A DNA stretch of 64,000 nt. Origin: Tyzzerella sp. Lineage in GTDB: Bacteria; Bacillota; Clostridia; Lachnospirales; Anaerotignaceae. The position numbers and the translations under genes are program-made. The DNA lies in assembly GCA_019415525.1 (NCBI GenBank), contig DXZA01000067.1, positions 372,001 to 436,000 on the forward strand. The letters are read 5' to 3'. Of the stretch, positions 24,768 through 32,565 are shown piece after piece; the stretch's first letter is position 1; the number at the start of each line of letters is the position of its first letter. The notes under the pieces are model-generated. The model worked only from the letters and a program-made list of their open reading frames with translations. It was not told where the DNA came from and made no database searches.

Positions 24768-26468
24768 TTACATCTGTTTTGGTGCATTTATTCCAAGAAG
24801 TCCAAGTCCTGATGCAAGTATTGTTTTTACTGCATATACAAGAGCAATTCTTGCTTTTTTTACTTCATCTTCGCTGCTCATAATTGGATTGTCATGATAG
24901 AATTTATTAAATGCCTGTGCAATATCTACAAGATGTCTTGTTACTATTGAAGGCTCAAATTTTGCTGCTGCATCTTTTATTTTTGCTGGGTACATTTCTA
25001 TAAGTTTACATACCTCTACTGAAGCCTCATCATTAAGAAGTGAGAAATCTACATTTTTATCTATTTCTTCACTTCCACATACTTTATTTATAAGACTACA
25101 TGCTCTGGCATGTGTATACTGTACATATGGACCTGTTTCTCCATCAAAATTAAGCATTCTGCTCCAAGAGAATACAACATCTTTTATTCTGTTGTTATAA
25201 AGGTCATTAAATATAACAGCACCTATACCAACTTGTTTTGCAACCTCTTCTTTGTTTGGAAGATTAGGATTTTTTTCTTCTATTATTTTTGTTGTTTCAT
25301 TTATAGCCTGATTTAAAAGCTCTTCCATAAGAACTACATTTCCATGACGTGTTGAAAGTTTTCCTGTATCAAGGCTTACAAGTCCAAATGGAACGTGTAC
25401 AAGGTCTTTGCTCCATTCATAACCCATTTTCTCAATTACTTTAAACCATTGTGCAAAGTGAAGATTTTGGTCAAGAGCTGTAAGATATATACATTTTTCA
25501 AAATTATATGTTTTCTTTCTATAAAGAGCTGCTGTTATATCTCTTGTAGCATAAAGTGTACCACCATCTTTTCTTATTATAAGACAAGGAGGCATTTTAT
25601 CTTCTTCAAGGTCAACTATCATAGCTCCTTCACTTTCTTTAAGGAGATTTTTTTCTTTAAGTTCTTCTACAACTGCGTCCATTTTATCATTGTAGAAACT
25701 TTCTCCTGTATATGCATCAAATTTTACTCCAAGCATTTCATATACTCTTTCAAATTCTTTTATACTTATATCATAGAACCATTTCCATAATGTGAGAGCT
25801 TCTTCATCTCCATCTTGCATTTTTACAAACCAAAGTCTTGCTTCATCATCAAGTGATGGTTCTTTTTCTGCTTCTTCATGGAATTTTACATATATTTTCA
25901 TAAGCTCTTGTATACCATCTTTTTCAACAGCTTCTTTTGAGCCCCATTTTTTATATGCAACAATAAGTTTTCCAAACTGTGTTCCCCAGTCCCCAAGGTG
26001 GTTTACACCTTCACAGTTATATCCAAGACATTCATATATTTTATATATTGCATTACCTATAACTGTTGAGCGTAAATGACCTACATGGAAAGGTTTTGCA
26101 ATATTTGGTGATGAATAGTCAATAACTATTGTTTTGCCATTTCCTTCTGTGCTCTTTCCATAATCAGCTTCTTTAGTTAAAACACTTTCAAGAACTTCTT
26201 TAACATAAACACTTTTTTCTGTAAAGAAATTTATATATGCACCTACTGTTTTAATCTCTTTTATAAATTCTTTTTTCTCGATTTTTTCAACAAGCTCTCC
26301 TGCTATCATTGGAGGTGCTTTTCTGAAAACTTTTGCAAGTTTAAAACAAGGATATGCATAATCACCCATATCACTGTTTGGTGGTATTTCTATTGCACTT
26401 ATTACTTCTTCTACATCTATCTCTGCTGCAGAGCTTATAAGTTTTGCAATTTCAAATTTAAAATCCAT
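24768..26468 (-). CDS. argS: Arginyl-tRNA synthetase
   Basis: A class I synthetase of 566 residues that charges tRNA-Arg. The N-terminal ~100 residues form the Add-1 domain that recognises the tRNA elbow. The HIGH motif appears as SPNIAKPFHVGHLRST near residue 129; the KMSK loop is degenerate (STRHGNVVLM), as is common in ArgRS. The C-terminal helical domain ends in the conserved LLGINAPKQM. ATG at 26468 follows AAGGG; the longer in-frame start adds 23 hydrophobic residues not found in the family. A small hairpin (TCCTCA/TGAGGA) lies in the leader at 26531-26546. Confidence 0.96.
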   Translation of the reverse strand: MDFKFEIAKLISSAAEIDVEEVISAIEIPPNSDMGDYAYPCFKLAKVFRKAPPMIAGELVEKIEKKEFIKEIKTVGAYINFFTEKSVYVKEVLESVLTKEADYGKSTEGNGKTIVIDYSSPNIAKPFHVGHLRSTVIGNAIYKIYECLGYNCEGVNHLGDWGTQFGKLIVAYKKWGSKEAVEKDGIQELMKIYVKFHEEAEKEPSLDDEARLWFVKMQDGDEEALTLWKWFYDISIKEFERVYEMLGVKFDAYTGESFYNDKMDAVVEELKEKNLLKESEGAMIVDLEEDKMPPCLIIRKDGGTLYATRDITAALYRKKTYNFEKCIYLTALDQNLHFAQWFKVIEKMGYEWSKDLVHVPFGLVSLDTGKLSTRHGNVVLMEELLNQAINETTKIIEEKNPNLPNKEEVAKQVGIGAVIFNDLYNNRIKDVVFSWSRMLNFDGETGPYVQYTHARACSLINKVCGSEEIDKNVDFSLLNDEASVEVCKLIEMYPAKIKDAAAKFEPSIVTRHLVDIAQAFNKFYHDNPIMSSEDEVKKARIALVYAVKTILASGLGLLGINAPKQM

Positions 26469-26633
26469 TTTAAAATTCAACCCTTTCAAAAATAAAAACT
26501 TTTTTAAAAGTTTAATTAATATAAAAAATATCCTCATCTATGAGGACTTCAACACTATATAAATTTATCATATAAATGTCCAAAAATCAATATTTTTAAA
26601 GGCTGTTACAAGGCTTTAAAGAGCTTTCTAAAA

Positions 26634-26840
26634 CTAAAAAAAACTATTGAAAATATATATTATTTCTTTCATAACTTTTGCATAAATATAGCTAAGTACA
26701 ATATAAAATGATACCCCTGTACATAATATTGCTATAAGTTTCTTCATATACTCTTTATTATTATCAAAAAAAGCTTCTGCTATTGACTGTATAAGACCTA
26801 TAGCACAAAGCTGTATTATTATACTTAAAAAATCATTCAT
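26634..26840 (-). CDS. Small membrane protein, 68 aa
   Basis: A 68-residue protein with two hydrophobic segments (residues ~5-22 and ~36-55) separated by a charged loop (FDNNKEYMKK). The size and two-helix layout recall SpoIIIAC-type or other small sporulation membrane proteins, but the sequence does not match well enough for a name. GGGTGA precedes the ATG. It is transcribed toward argS, 166 bp away, and divergently from the alpha/beta hydrolase gene. Confidence 0.65.
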   Translation of the reverse strand: MNDFLSIIIQLCAIGLIQSIAEAFFDNNKEYMKKLIAILCTGVSFYIVLSYIYAKVMKEIIYIFNSFF

Positions 26841-26948
26841 AAAAAATCACCCTATTTTATTGTATGTTCCTATCTATAGGTTAATAATTTATGGTATACT
26901 AAAAATATAATATTTTTTTGATTAAATTCTTTTAAGGAGTGATTATAA

Positions 26949-27905
26949 ATGAAAAAAAACAGTAATTTGCTTCTAAAAACAGCATTTGCTGGAAGTTTAA
27001 TTATTATGCCTGCTCTAATAACACGAGGTATTTTTAAACTTTCTGAATTATCACATAAAGATGATAATGATGATGGATTTTTCTATGATTCTGATATGGG
27101 ACATATTCACTATAACATAAAAGGTGTTGGAGAACCTCTTCTTCTTATACACAGTGTAAATTATACTGGTGCTTCCATGAAAGAATGGGAACAAAATATT
27201 GATGAACTTTCTTTTAATTATAAAGTAATAACAATAGACCTTCCTGGTTTTGGAAAATCAGAAAAACCTCGAAGTACTTTTACAGCATATAACTATGCAC
27301 TTTTTATAAATAGTTTTATTCGTGATGTAATAGGAAAGCCTTGTAATGTTATTGCATCTGGAACTTCTTGTGGTTTTGCTCTTATGGCTGATAGAATAGA
27401 AAGTGGATATATTAAAAAACTTATGCTTATAAATCCTACCGGTGTAGAAGGTAGTGATATTGCTCTTAATACTGATACAAAAATTCTTAAACTTTATGAA
27501 ATGCCTTATATAGGTACGATACTTTATGCTTTTAAAGCATCAAAAAGAAGTATAAATCGTTTACTTGAAACAAAAGTTTTTTATGGTAAAGAAAATATAA
27601 CTGATGATTTTAAAAACAAATGTTATTTATATGCTCATAGAAAAGGTGTTGATTCAAGATTTTCCTATGCTTCATATATTTCAAAATTTATGAACACAGA
27701 TATAAAAACATCATTTGAAGGTACAAAAATACCACTTTATGTTATATGGGGAGAAGAAAACAGCGAAAATCCTATATCTAATATGGATATACTTGAAGAA
27801 CTCCGCCCTGATGTTATGTTCGCAATTTTTGAATATACAAAAATGTTACCTCATTATGAAAATAATCATGAATTTAATATACTTGTTGAAGATTTCTTTA
27901 AGTAA
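26949..27905 (+). CDS. Alpha/beta hydrolase, membrane-anchored
   Basis: A 318-residue protein starting with a hydrophobic segment (residues ~6-28) that may be a signal anchor. The hydrolase fold follows: PLLLIHSVNYTG, an oxyanion-hole-like segment; VITIDLPGFGKSEKP; and the nucleophile elbow ASGTSCGFAL, with Ser in GxSxG form. A late His in MLPHYEN fits the catalytic triad. The substrate is unknown. ATG follows AAGGAGTG. A strong terminator follows directly. Confidence 0.82.
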   Translation: MKKNSNLLLKTAFAGSLIIMPALITRGIFKLSELSHKDDNDDGFFYDSDMGHIHYNIKGVGEPLLLIHSVNYTGASMKEWEQNIDELSFNYKVITIDLPGFGKSEKPRSTFTAYNYALFINSFIRDVIGKPCNVIASGTSCGFALMADRIESGYIKKLMLINPTGVEGSDIALNTDTKILKLYEMPYIGTILYAFKASKRSINRLLETKVFYGKENITDDFKNKCYLYAHRKGVDSRFSYASYISKFMNTDIKTSFEGTKIPLYVIWGEENSENPISNMDILEELRPDVMFAIFEYTKMLPHYENNHEFNILVEDFFK

Positions 27906-27930
27906 AAAAAGCCCCTTTGGGGCTTTTTTT
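27904..27930. terminator. Bidirectional terminator
   Basis: AAAAAAAGCCCC and GGGGCTTTTTTT around TTT, between the convergent hydrolase and carboxypeptidase genes. Confidence 0.93.
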
Positions 27931-28837
27931 ACTTATTATTTTCCATAGAACTATCAAAACTATAATCTACATACTTTACAAAATATTCTTCTAAAGAACT
28001 TATATTTTCATTATGCATTATTTCGGCAATATCTGTTCCAACATATGTTATATGCCAAGGCTCTGGCTGATAGCCTGTTATATTTTTATTATTTTCAGTA
28101 TACCTTACTATAAAACCATACTTCCAACAATTTTCTGCTACCCATTTTCCTTCTTCTGTATTTCCAAAATTATTTATACTCATATCTTCTGCTGCAATAT
28201 CTAATGCTCGTCCTGTATGATGCTCACTATATCCAGCTCTGGCACTATATGTATCTGCAAGTTCTTTTCCATCTCTTTTTACATACTGTTTATATAAATC
28301 TTTCTGATAATCTATAGTTCTATATGCTGATACAATATTTAATTCAAGACCTTCTACTTCTGCATTTTGTTTCATTTCTTCAAATGCTTTTGCAGTTGCT
28401 TCTGTTGCCTGTTTTCCATTTCCTATATCAACAAGATTTTTAGGAACATAATTATTTGGTAAATAATTATATTTATTTACAAGAATAATTTCATCATCTG
28501 TATTTTCAATTTTTTCAGCTTTTTCATAAAAATCTCTATCTAAATTTGCATTTACAAGCCATATAATATCTTCTGGTGCAATATCAGGATTTTTTGATGA
28601 AAAACTTTTATATCTATTTAAGTTTTCACTATTATAGTAATATATATCATCATACATAGAAAAATCATGACCTATATTTTCATTCTTATTACTTGACGAT
28701 GTTATAATCCAAACTATTTTTTCAATAAAACTCATATTGCTTCTATGTAAAATATCATCTGTAAATGCATATGCATTTGTTACAAGCATTGAAGACATTA
28801 TTATACTTGTAATTACTGTTTTTATACCTTTATTCAT
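27929..28837 (-). CDS. D-alanyl-D-alanine carboxypeptidase, VanY family
   Basis: An extracellular peptidoglycan enzyme of 302 residues with an N-terminal signal or anchor (VITSIIMSSMLVTNAYA). The catalytic M15B/VanY domain occupies the C-terminal ~180 residues: VSAYRTIDYQKDLY, the zinc-binding SEHHTGRALDI, and EPWHITYVG with the third ligand and catalytic Glu. It trims the terminal D-Ala of stem peptides. There is no vanR/S/H/A neighbour, so it is probably ordinary wall remodelling rather than glycopeptide resistance. Confidence 0.9.
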   Translation of the reverse strand: MNKGIKTVITSIIMSSMLVTNAYAFTDDILHRSNMSFIEKIVWIITSSSNKNENIGHDFSMYDDIYYYNSENLNRYKSFSSKNPDIAPEDIIWLVNANLDRDFYEKAEKIENTDDEIILVNKYNYLPNNYVPKNLVDIGNGKQATEATAKAFEEMKQNAEVEGLELNIVSAYRTIDYQKDLYKQYVKRDGKELADTYSARAGYSEHHTGRALDIAAEDMSINNFGNTEEGKWVAENCWKYGFIVRYTENNKNITGYQPEPWHITYVGTDIAEIMHNENISSLEEYFVKYVDYSFDSSMENNK

Positions 28838-28972
28838 TAAGAACCTACCCTCTTTTTATTTGCATTTATTTTATTTACTGTTAAAATATAAATATTATAA
28901 ATTTACTTTATTAATATTACAATATATTTGTTAAAAAATTAAAAACAAATTCTTAAGGAGTGTTTAAATATT

Positions 28973-29437
28973 ATGGATAAATCATTATATAGTCAAGAAC
29001 ATATGGAAGAAACTATAAAACATTTTATACAATCTATAAACAATCAAAAAAAATTTATTTCTTATGTTAATCCACAATTTAAAAGCTGTGATTTTATCAA
29101 CAAAGAACTTGTTCTAAAATTTGATATACAAGATTGGGAACTTAATCCACAAAATTCTCTTCATGGTGGTATAACTGCTTCTGTTCTTGATACAACATTT
29201 GGCTACCTTACACATTATTTTTCAGAAAATAGATATGTAACAACTATATCACTTACAACAAATTATTTAAAACCTATATGGAAAGATACTACTATTGAAG
29301 TACATGGAAAAATTGCATCTCTGGGAAAAAATATTGTAAATCTTATAGGTGAAATCTATATACCCCAAACAGGTGTTATTGCTGCAACTGCAACTGCTTC
29401 TTTTATGATTTTACAAAATAAATTTTACTCAAAATAA
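28973..29437 (+). CDS. PaaI-family hotdog thioesterase
   Basis: A 154-residue single hotdog-fold protein. NPQNSLHGGITASVLDTTFG contains the HGG motif and the acidic residue of PaaI-type thioesterases, and TISLTTNYLKPIWKDT is the usual central strand region. These enzymes hydrolyse acyl-CoA thioesters; the acyl group is not evident. ATG follows AAGGAG, and a terminator follows. It is a monocistronic gene. Confidence 0.88.
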   Translation: MDKSLYSQEHMEETIKHFIQSINNQKKFISYVNPQFKSCDFINKELVLKFDIQDWELNPQNSLHGGITASVLDTTFGYLTHYFSENRYVTTISLTTNYLKPIWKDTTIEVHGKIASLGKNIVNLIGEIYIPQTGVIAATATASFMILQNKFYSK

Positions 29438-29438
29438 A

Positions 29439-29465
29439 AAATACCTGATTAAAAATCAGGTATTT
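29439..29465. terminator. Bidirectional terminator
   Basis: AAATACCTGATT with AATCAGGTATTT, 3-nt loop, between the convergent thioesterase and YitT genes. Confidence 0.88.
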
Positions 29466-29468
29466 AAT

Positions 29469-30314
29469 TTACACTTCTCTAAAGCCTTTTCCTACAATTT
29501 CACTTGTATTTGTTATAAGTACAAATCCTTTACTATCTATTGATTTTACATACTTTTTAAGTTGATTTGCTTCATATCTTTTTAATGCTGTAAGTATAAC
29601 CCATTTAGGTTCATCAGTAAAAGCTCCTTTAGCTTCCCATATTGTTGCTCCCCTATGCATATTATAATTTATAAATTCACATACTTCATTAGGTTTTGTT
29701 GTTATTACTGTAAAACTTTTTTTAAGGTTTATACTTTCGATTACACTATCAACAATAAGAGATTTCATAACAAGTCCAAGTAATGAGAAAAGACCTGTTT
29801 CAATATTAAATACTATTGCTGATGACGCTGCAATTAAAAAATCTGTACATAAAAGAGCTCTTCCTATATCTAATGTAGTATATTTCTTCATTATCATTGC
29901 AGCTATATCTGTTCCACCTGTACTTGAATTATAATTAAAAAGTATTGCAGAACCTGCTGCCGGAAATATAACACTATATATAAGTTCTAAAAGTTTTTGA
30001 TTTGTTATAGGATTATTTAAAGGAACAGCTATTTCAAAACCTCTTATCATAAGTGAAAAAACTATACTACTATATATTGTTTTTATTCCAAAACCTTTAT
30101 CAAGAAATATAAAACCAAGTATGAGAAAAATACCATTTATAATTATTACAAATGTACCTGGTGTTATGACTTTAAAAATACTACCAAATATAATTGAAAG
30201 ACCACTTACACCACCTGTAGAGAAATTATTAGGGAATTTAAAGAAATATACTCCTACTGCAACAAGAAATATTCCAATATTTATAAGTATAAATTCCGTT
30301 ATTTTTTCTTTCAT
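29469..30314 (-). CDS. YitT family membrane protein (DUF161/DUF2179)
   Basis: A 281-residue protein with five or six hydrophobic segments in the first ~190 residues (FPNNFSTGGVSGLSII and NYNSSTGGTDIAAMIM are the repeated family motifs), followed by a soluble C-terminal DUF2179 domain (SFTVITTKPNEVCEFI). The transport function is unproven in the family. ATG at 30314 is preceded by CGGGG. It is monocistronic and lies downstream of the noc-like gene on the same strand. Confidence 0.9.
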   Translation of the reverse strand: MKEKITEFILINIGIFLVAVGVYFFKFPNNFSTGGVSGLSIIFGSIFKVITPGTFVIIINGIFLILGFIFLDKGFGIKTIYSSIVFSLMIRGFEIAVPLNNPITNQKLLELIYSVIFPAAGSAILFNYNSSTGGTDIAAMIMKKYTTLDIGRALLCTDFLIAASSAIVFNIETGLFSLLGLVMKSLIVDSVIESINLKKSFTVITTKPNEVCEFINYNMHRGATIWEAKGAFTDEPKWVILTALKRYEANQLKKYVKSIDSKGFVLITNTSEIVGKGFREV

Positions 30315-30416
30315 AAGCAATACCCCGCTTTTTTATTATGCTATAACTATTGTTTATAAAATTATGATAAAGCACTATTGCTTCTTTGTAAATGTAAATA
30401 TTGTTGGAATTTAATT

Positions 30417-31247
30417 TTAAAGTTTTATTTTTATATTTATTTCATAAAAATTATCACTATAAAAATCTTCAAATCCAGCTTCCATTCCTGATTCTTTAAT
30501 TATATCTACTGTTTGCTTTATAGTATTTTTAAATAATCTTATATCTGTTATCTTTCTTTTTTCTTTTTGTTTATGTAATAAAGCTTTTTTATTTGTCCTT
30601 AATTTTTCAAGCTCTGAGTTTATAAATTCCTCTGTTTTTTTCACATTAAAACTTTTTTCAACAACAGTTTTAATTATTTTCTTTTGTAATTCATAATCAG
30701 GGATTTTTAAAAGAGCCCTTGCATGTCTTTCTGTAAGATTGTTATCAAGTATTATTTTTCTTATGTCAGAATTAAGTCTTAAAAGTCTTATTTTATTGGC
30801 TATTGATGATTGACTTTTATTTAATTTTTCTGAAAGCTGTTCCTGTGTCAAATTATAGTCACTTATAAGATTTTGATAACCTTCTGCTTCTTCAAAAAAA
30901 TTAAGATTTTGTCGTTGTATATTTTCTATAAGTGCCATTACTGCACTTTCATTGTCTGTAACAGATACTAATATACATGGTATTGTTTCAAGACCTGCTA
31001 TTTTTGATGCTCTAAGTCTTCTTTCTCCTGATACAAGTTCATATGAACAATTGTTTATAAATCGTACTGTTACAGGTTGTAATACTCCATATTCTTTTAT
31101 AGATTCTGAAAGTTCCAAAAGTGATGTCATATCAAAATATTTTCTTGGTTGGTATGGATTTGGTCTTATTTTATCTATGGGAATATTTTGTACTGTATTA
31201 CTGCCTTTTTTTAACTTAAAATCACAAAATTTTAGTGCTGAAAGCAT
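30417..31247 (-). CDS. noc: ParB-family protein, probable nucleoid occlusion factor Noc
   Basis: A second ParB-like protein of 276 residues, clearly different from the parB product at 22 kb. It has PNPYQPRKYF, the CTP motif SGERRLRASKIAG, ENIQRQNLNFFEEA and the helix-turn-helix LTQEQLSEKLNKSQSSIANK. The short hydrophobic-plus-basic start (MLSALKFCDFKLKKG) fits the membrane-binding helix of Noc, which blocks division over the nucleoid. It follows rsmG directly, as noc does in Bacillus. ATG at 31247 follows AAGGGAG by eight bases. Its naming rests on gene order and the N-terminus. Confidence 0.8.
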   Translation of the reverse strand: MLSALKFCDFKLKKGSNTVQNIPIDKIRPNPYQPRKYFDMTSLLELSESIKEYGVLQPVTVRFINNCSYELVSGERRLRASKIAGLETIPCILVSVTDNESAVMALIENIQRQNLNFFEEAEGYQNLISDYNLTQEQLSEKLNKSQSSIANKIRLLRLNSDIRKIILDNNLTERHARALLKIPDYELQKKIIKTVVEKSFNVKKTEEFINSELEKLRTNKKALLHKQKEKRKITDIRLFKNTIKQTVDIIKESGMEAGFEDFYSDNFYEINIKIKL

Positions 31248-31277
31248 TACTTTCACTCCCTTTTCAACTTTTTACAA

Positions 31278-31304
31278 ATTATACCATATAATTATTTCCG
31301 GAAA
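31278..31304 (-). promoter_or_regulatory. noc promoter with Noc-binding-site-like palindrome
   Basis: On the minus strand a TATAAT -10 box lies near 31283-31278. A palindrome TTTCCGGAAA at 31295-31304 covers the -35 region. The Bacillus Noc site is ATTTCCCGGGAAAT, so this is a shortened look-alike and a candidate autoregulatory site. Confidence 0.5.
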
Positions 31305-31323
31305 ATATTTTTTATAAACTAAA

Positions 31324-31354
31324 AACCCCCGTATTAAAACAAAATACGGGGGTT
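31324..31354 (-). terminator. Terminator of the mnmG-rsmG unit
   Basis: AACCCCCGTATT with AATACGGGGGTT, followed on the minus strand by TTTAG. It lies seven bases past the rsmG stop and separates rsmG from noc. Confidence 0.9.
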
Positions 31355-31360
31355 CGACAT

Positions 31361-32083
31361 TTATTTTATAGGATTTTTTGTAACCTTACCTGCTTTTCTT
31401 GGATACTGCTTTGGAGTCTGTCGAACTTTTTTTATAATAACAAGACTGTGGGTAATATCACTTTTTGGTATTGATATTTTTTCTATTTTTATTATTTCTC
31501 CACCAAGCTTTTCTATTGCTTTTCTGCCTTCATTAAGTTCATCTGTAACATCTGGACCTTTTAAAGATACAAATGTTCCTCCAACTTTTACAAAAGGAAG
31601 ACAATATTCTGAAAGTACAGCAAGATTTGCTACTGCTCTTGATATACACATATCATATTTTTCACGATACTCTTCACTCTGTCCACCATCTTCTGCTCTT
31701 GAATGTACACAATTTACATTTTCAAGACCAAGATTTTTTACAACTTCCTCAAGAAAATTTATTCTTTTATTAAGTGAGTCTAAAAGAGTTATATTTATAT
31801 GTGGAAATGCTATTTTTACAGGTATACCAGGAAAACCAGCACCTGTTCCAACATCAATAACATTCACATTTTCAGGAATTTCGATTTTTGATGCTATAGA
31901 AACACAATCAACAAAATGTTTCTGTATAACCTCTTTATCCTCAGTTATTGCTGTAAGGTTCATTTTTTCATTCCACTCAAGGAGCAAATCTTTATACATC
32001 ATAAATTGCTTTACTTGGGTTTCATTTATATCAATACCGAGAGTTTTTAAGCTTTCGGAAAGAAGTTTTTCAATTTCAGTCAA
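31361..32083 (-). CDS. rsmG: 16S rRNA (guanine527-N7)-methyltransferase
   Basis: A SAM-dependent methyltransferase of 240 residues acting on G527 of 16S rRNA; its loss gives low-level streptomycin resistance in other bacteria. The SAM motif is VIDVGTGAGFPGIPV, preceded by KHFVDCVSI and followed by ISRAVANL, all family hallmarks. The start is TTG at 32083 behind AAGGAG. It is separated by six bases from the upstream 146-aa gene and lies in the mnmG operon. Confidence 0.95.
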   Translation of the reverse strand: MTEIEKLLSESLKTLGIDINETQVKQFMMYKDLLLEWNEKMNLTAITEDKEVIQKHFVDCVSIASKIEIPENVNVIDVGTGAGFPGIPVKIAFPHINITLLDSLNKRINFLEEVVKNLGLENVNCVHSRAEDGGQSEEYREKYDMCISRAVANLAVLSEYCLPFVKVGGTFVSLKGPDVTDELNEGRKAIEKLGGEIIKIEKISIPKSDITHSLVIIKKVRQTPKQYPRKAGKVTKNPIK

Positions 32084-32089
32084 TATATT

Positions 32090-32530
32090 CTACTCCTTTT
32101 CTATGTGATAAATTTTCCAATTTCCAAAACTGTCAGGCTCATTTATCATTTTAAGATTAATAATTTCTATTTTGCTTTTAGGCTGTTTTTTTACTGCTAT
32201 TGATACCTGTCTTAATGATGGTGAGCTTTTTTTTACTGAAATTAAATATTTATAGCTTTTTACACCTTCAAATATTGAATATATATCTTCAAAATTAACA
32301 GGCTCAATGACATTTTTACTTATATATCCCATAGCCTCATCAATATATTTATTATTTAATGCTTCAAGGAATGACTTTACAGTTCCATTTACATTAGGTA
32401 TAGAAAAAAAGGGACTTCCTTTCTTTGGAACGCAAATACGATTACCTATTTCCGTTCTACCTTTATGAATAAATATATTTTTTGCTGTTGTATTATTTTT
32501 TTTGCCTAATTCTATAAATTGTGTATCCAA
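32090..32530 (-). CDS. Hypothetical protein between mnmG and rsmG, 146 aa
   Basis: A 146-residue soluble protein without signal or membrane segments. The N-terminal half is basic; the C-terminal half alternates strands and ends with NEPDSFGNWKIYHIEKE. The start is TTG at 32530 after GGAGGTG. I do not recognise a family. Its location inside the mnmG-rsmG operon, with 35 and 6 bp gaps, implies co-expression with tRNA- and rRNA-modification genes. This slot is empty in Bacillus. Confidence 0.75.
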   Translation of the reverse strand: MDTQFIELGKKNNTTAKNIFIHKGRTEIGNRICVPKKGSPFFSIPNVNGTVKSFLEALNNKYIDEAMGYISKNVIEPVNFEDIYSIFEGVKSYKYLISVKKSSPSLRQVSIAVKKQPKSKIEIINLKMINEPDSFGNWKIYHIEKE

Positions 32531-32565
32531 ATTTTCCTACACCTCCTAAAAATTTATATTATATA

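Noticed and set aside
28111..28837. VanY gene as a glycopeptide-resistance cluster
   Set aside because: No vanS/R/H/A/X neighbours; lone VanY-type carboxypeptidases are common wall-remodelling enzymes.
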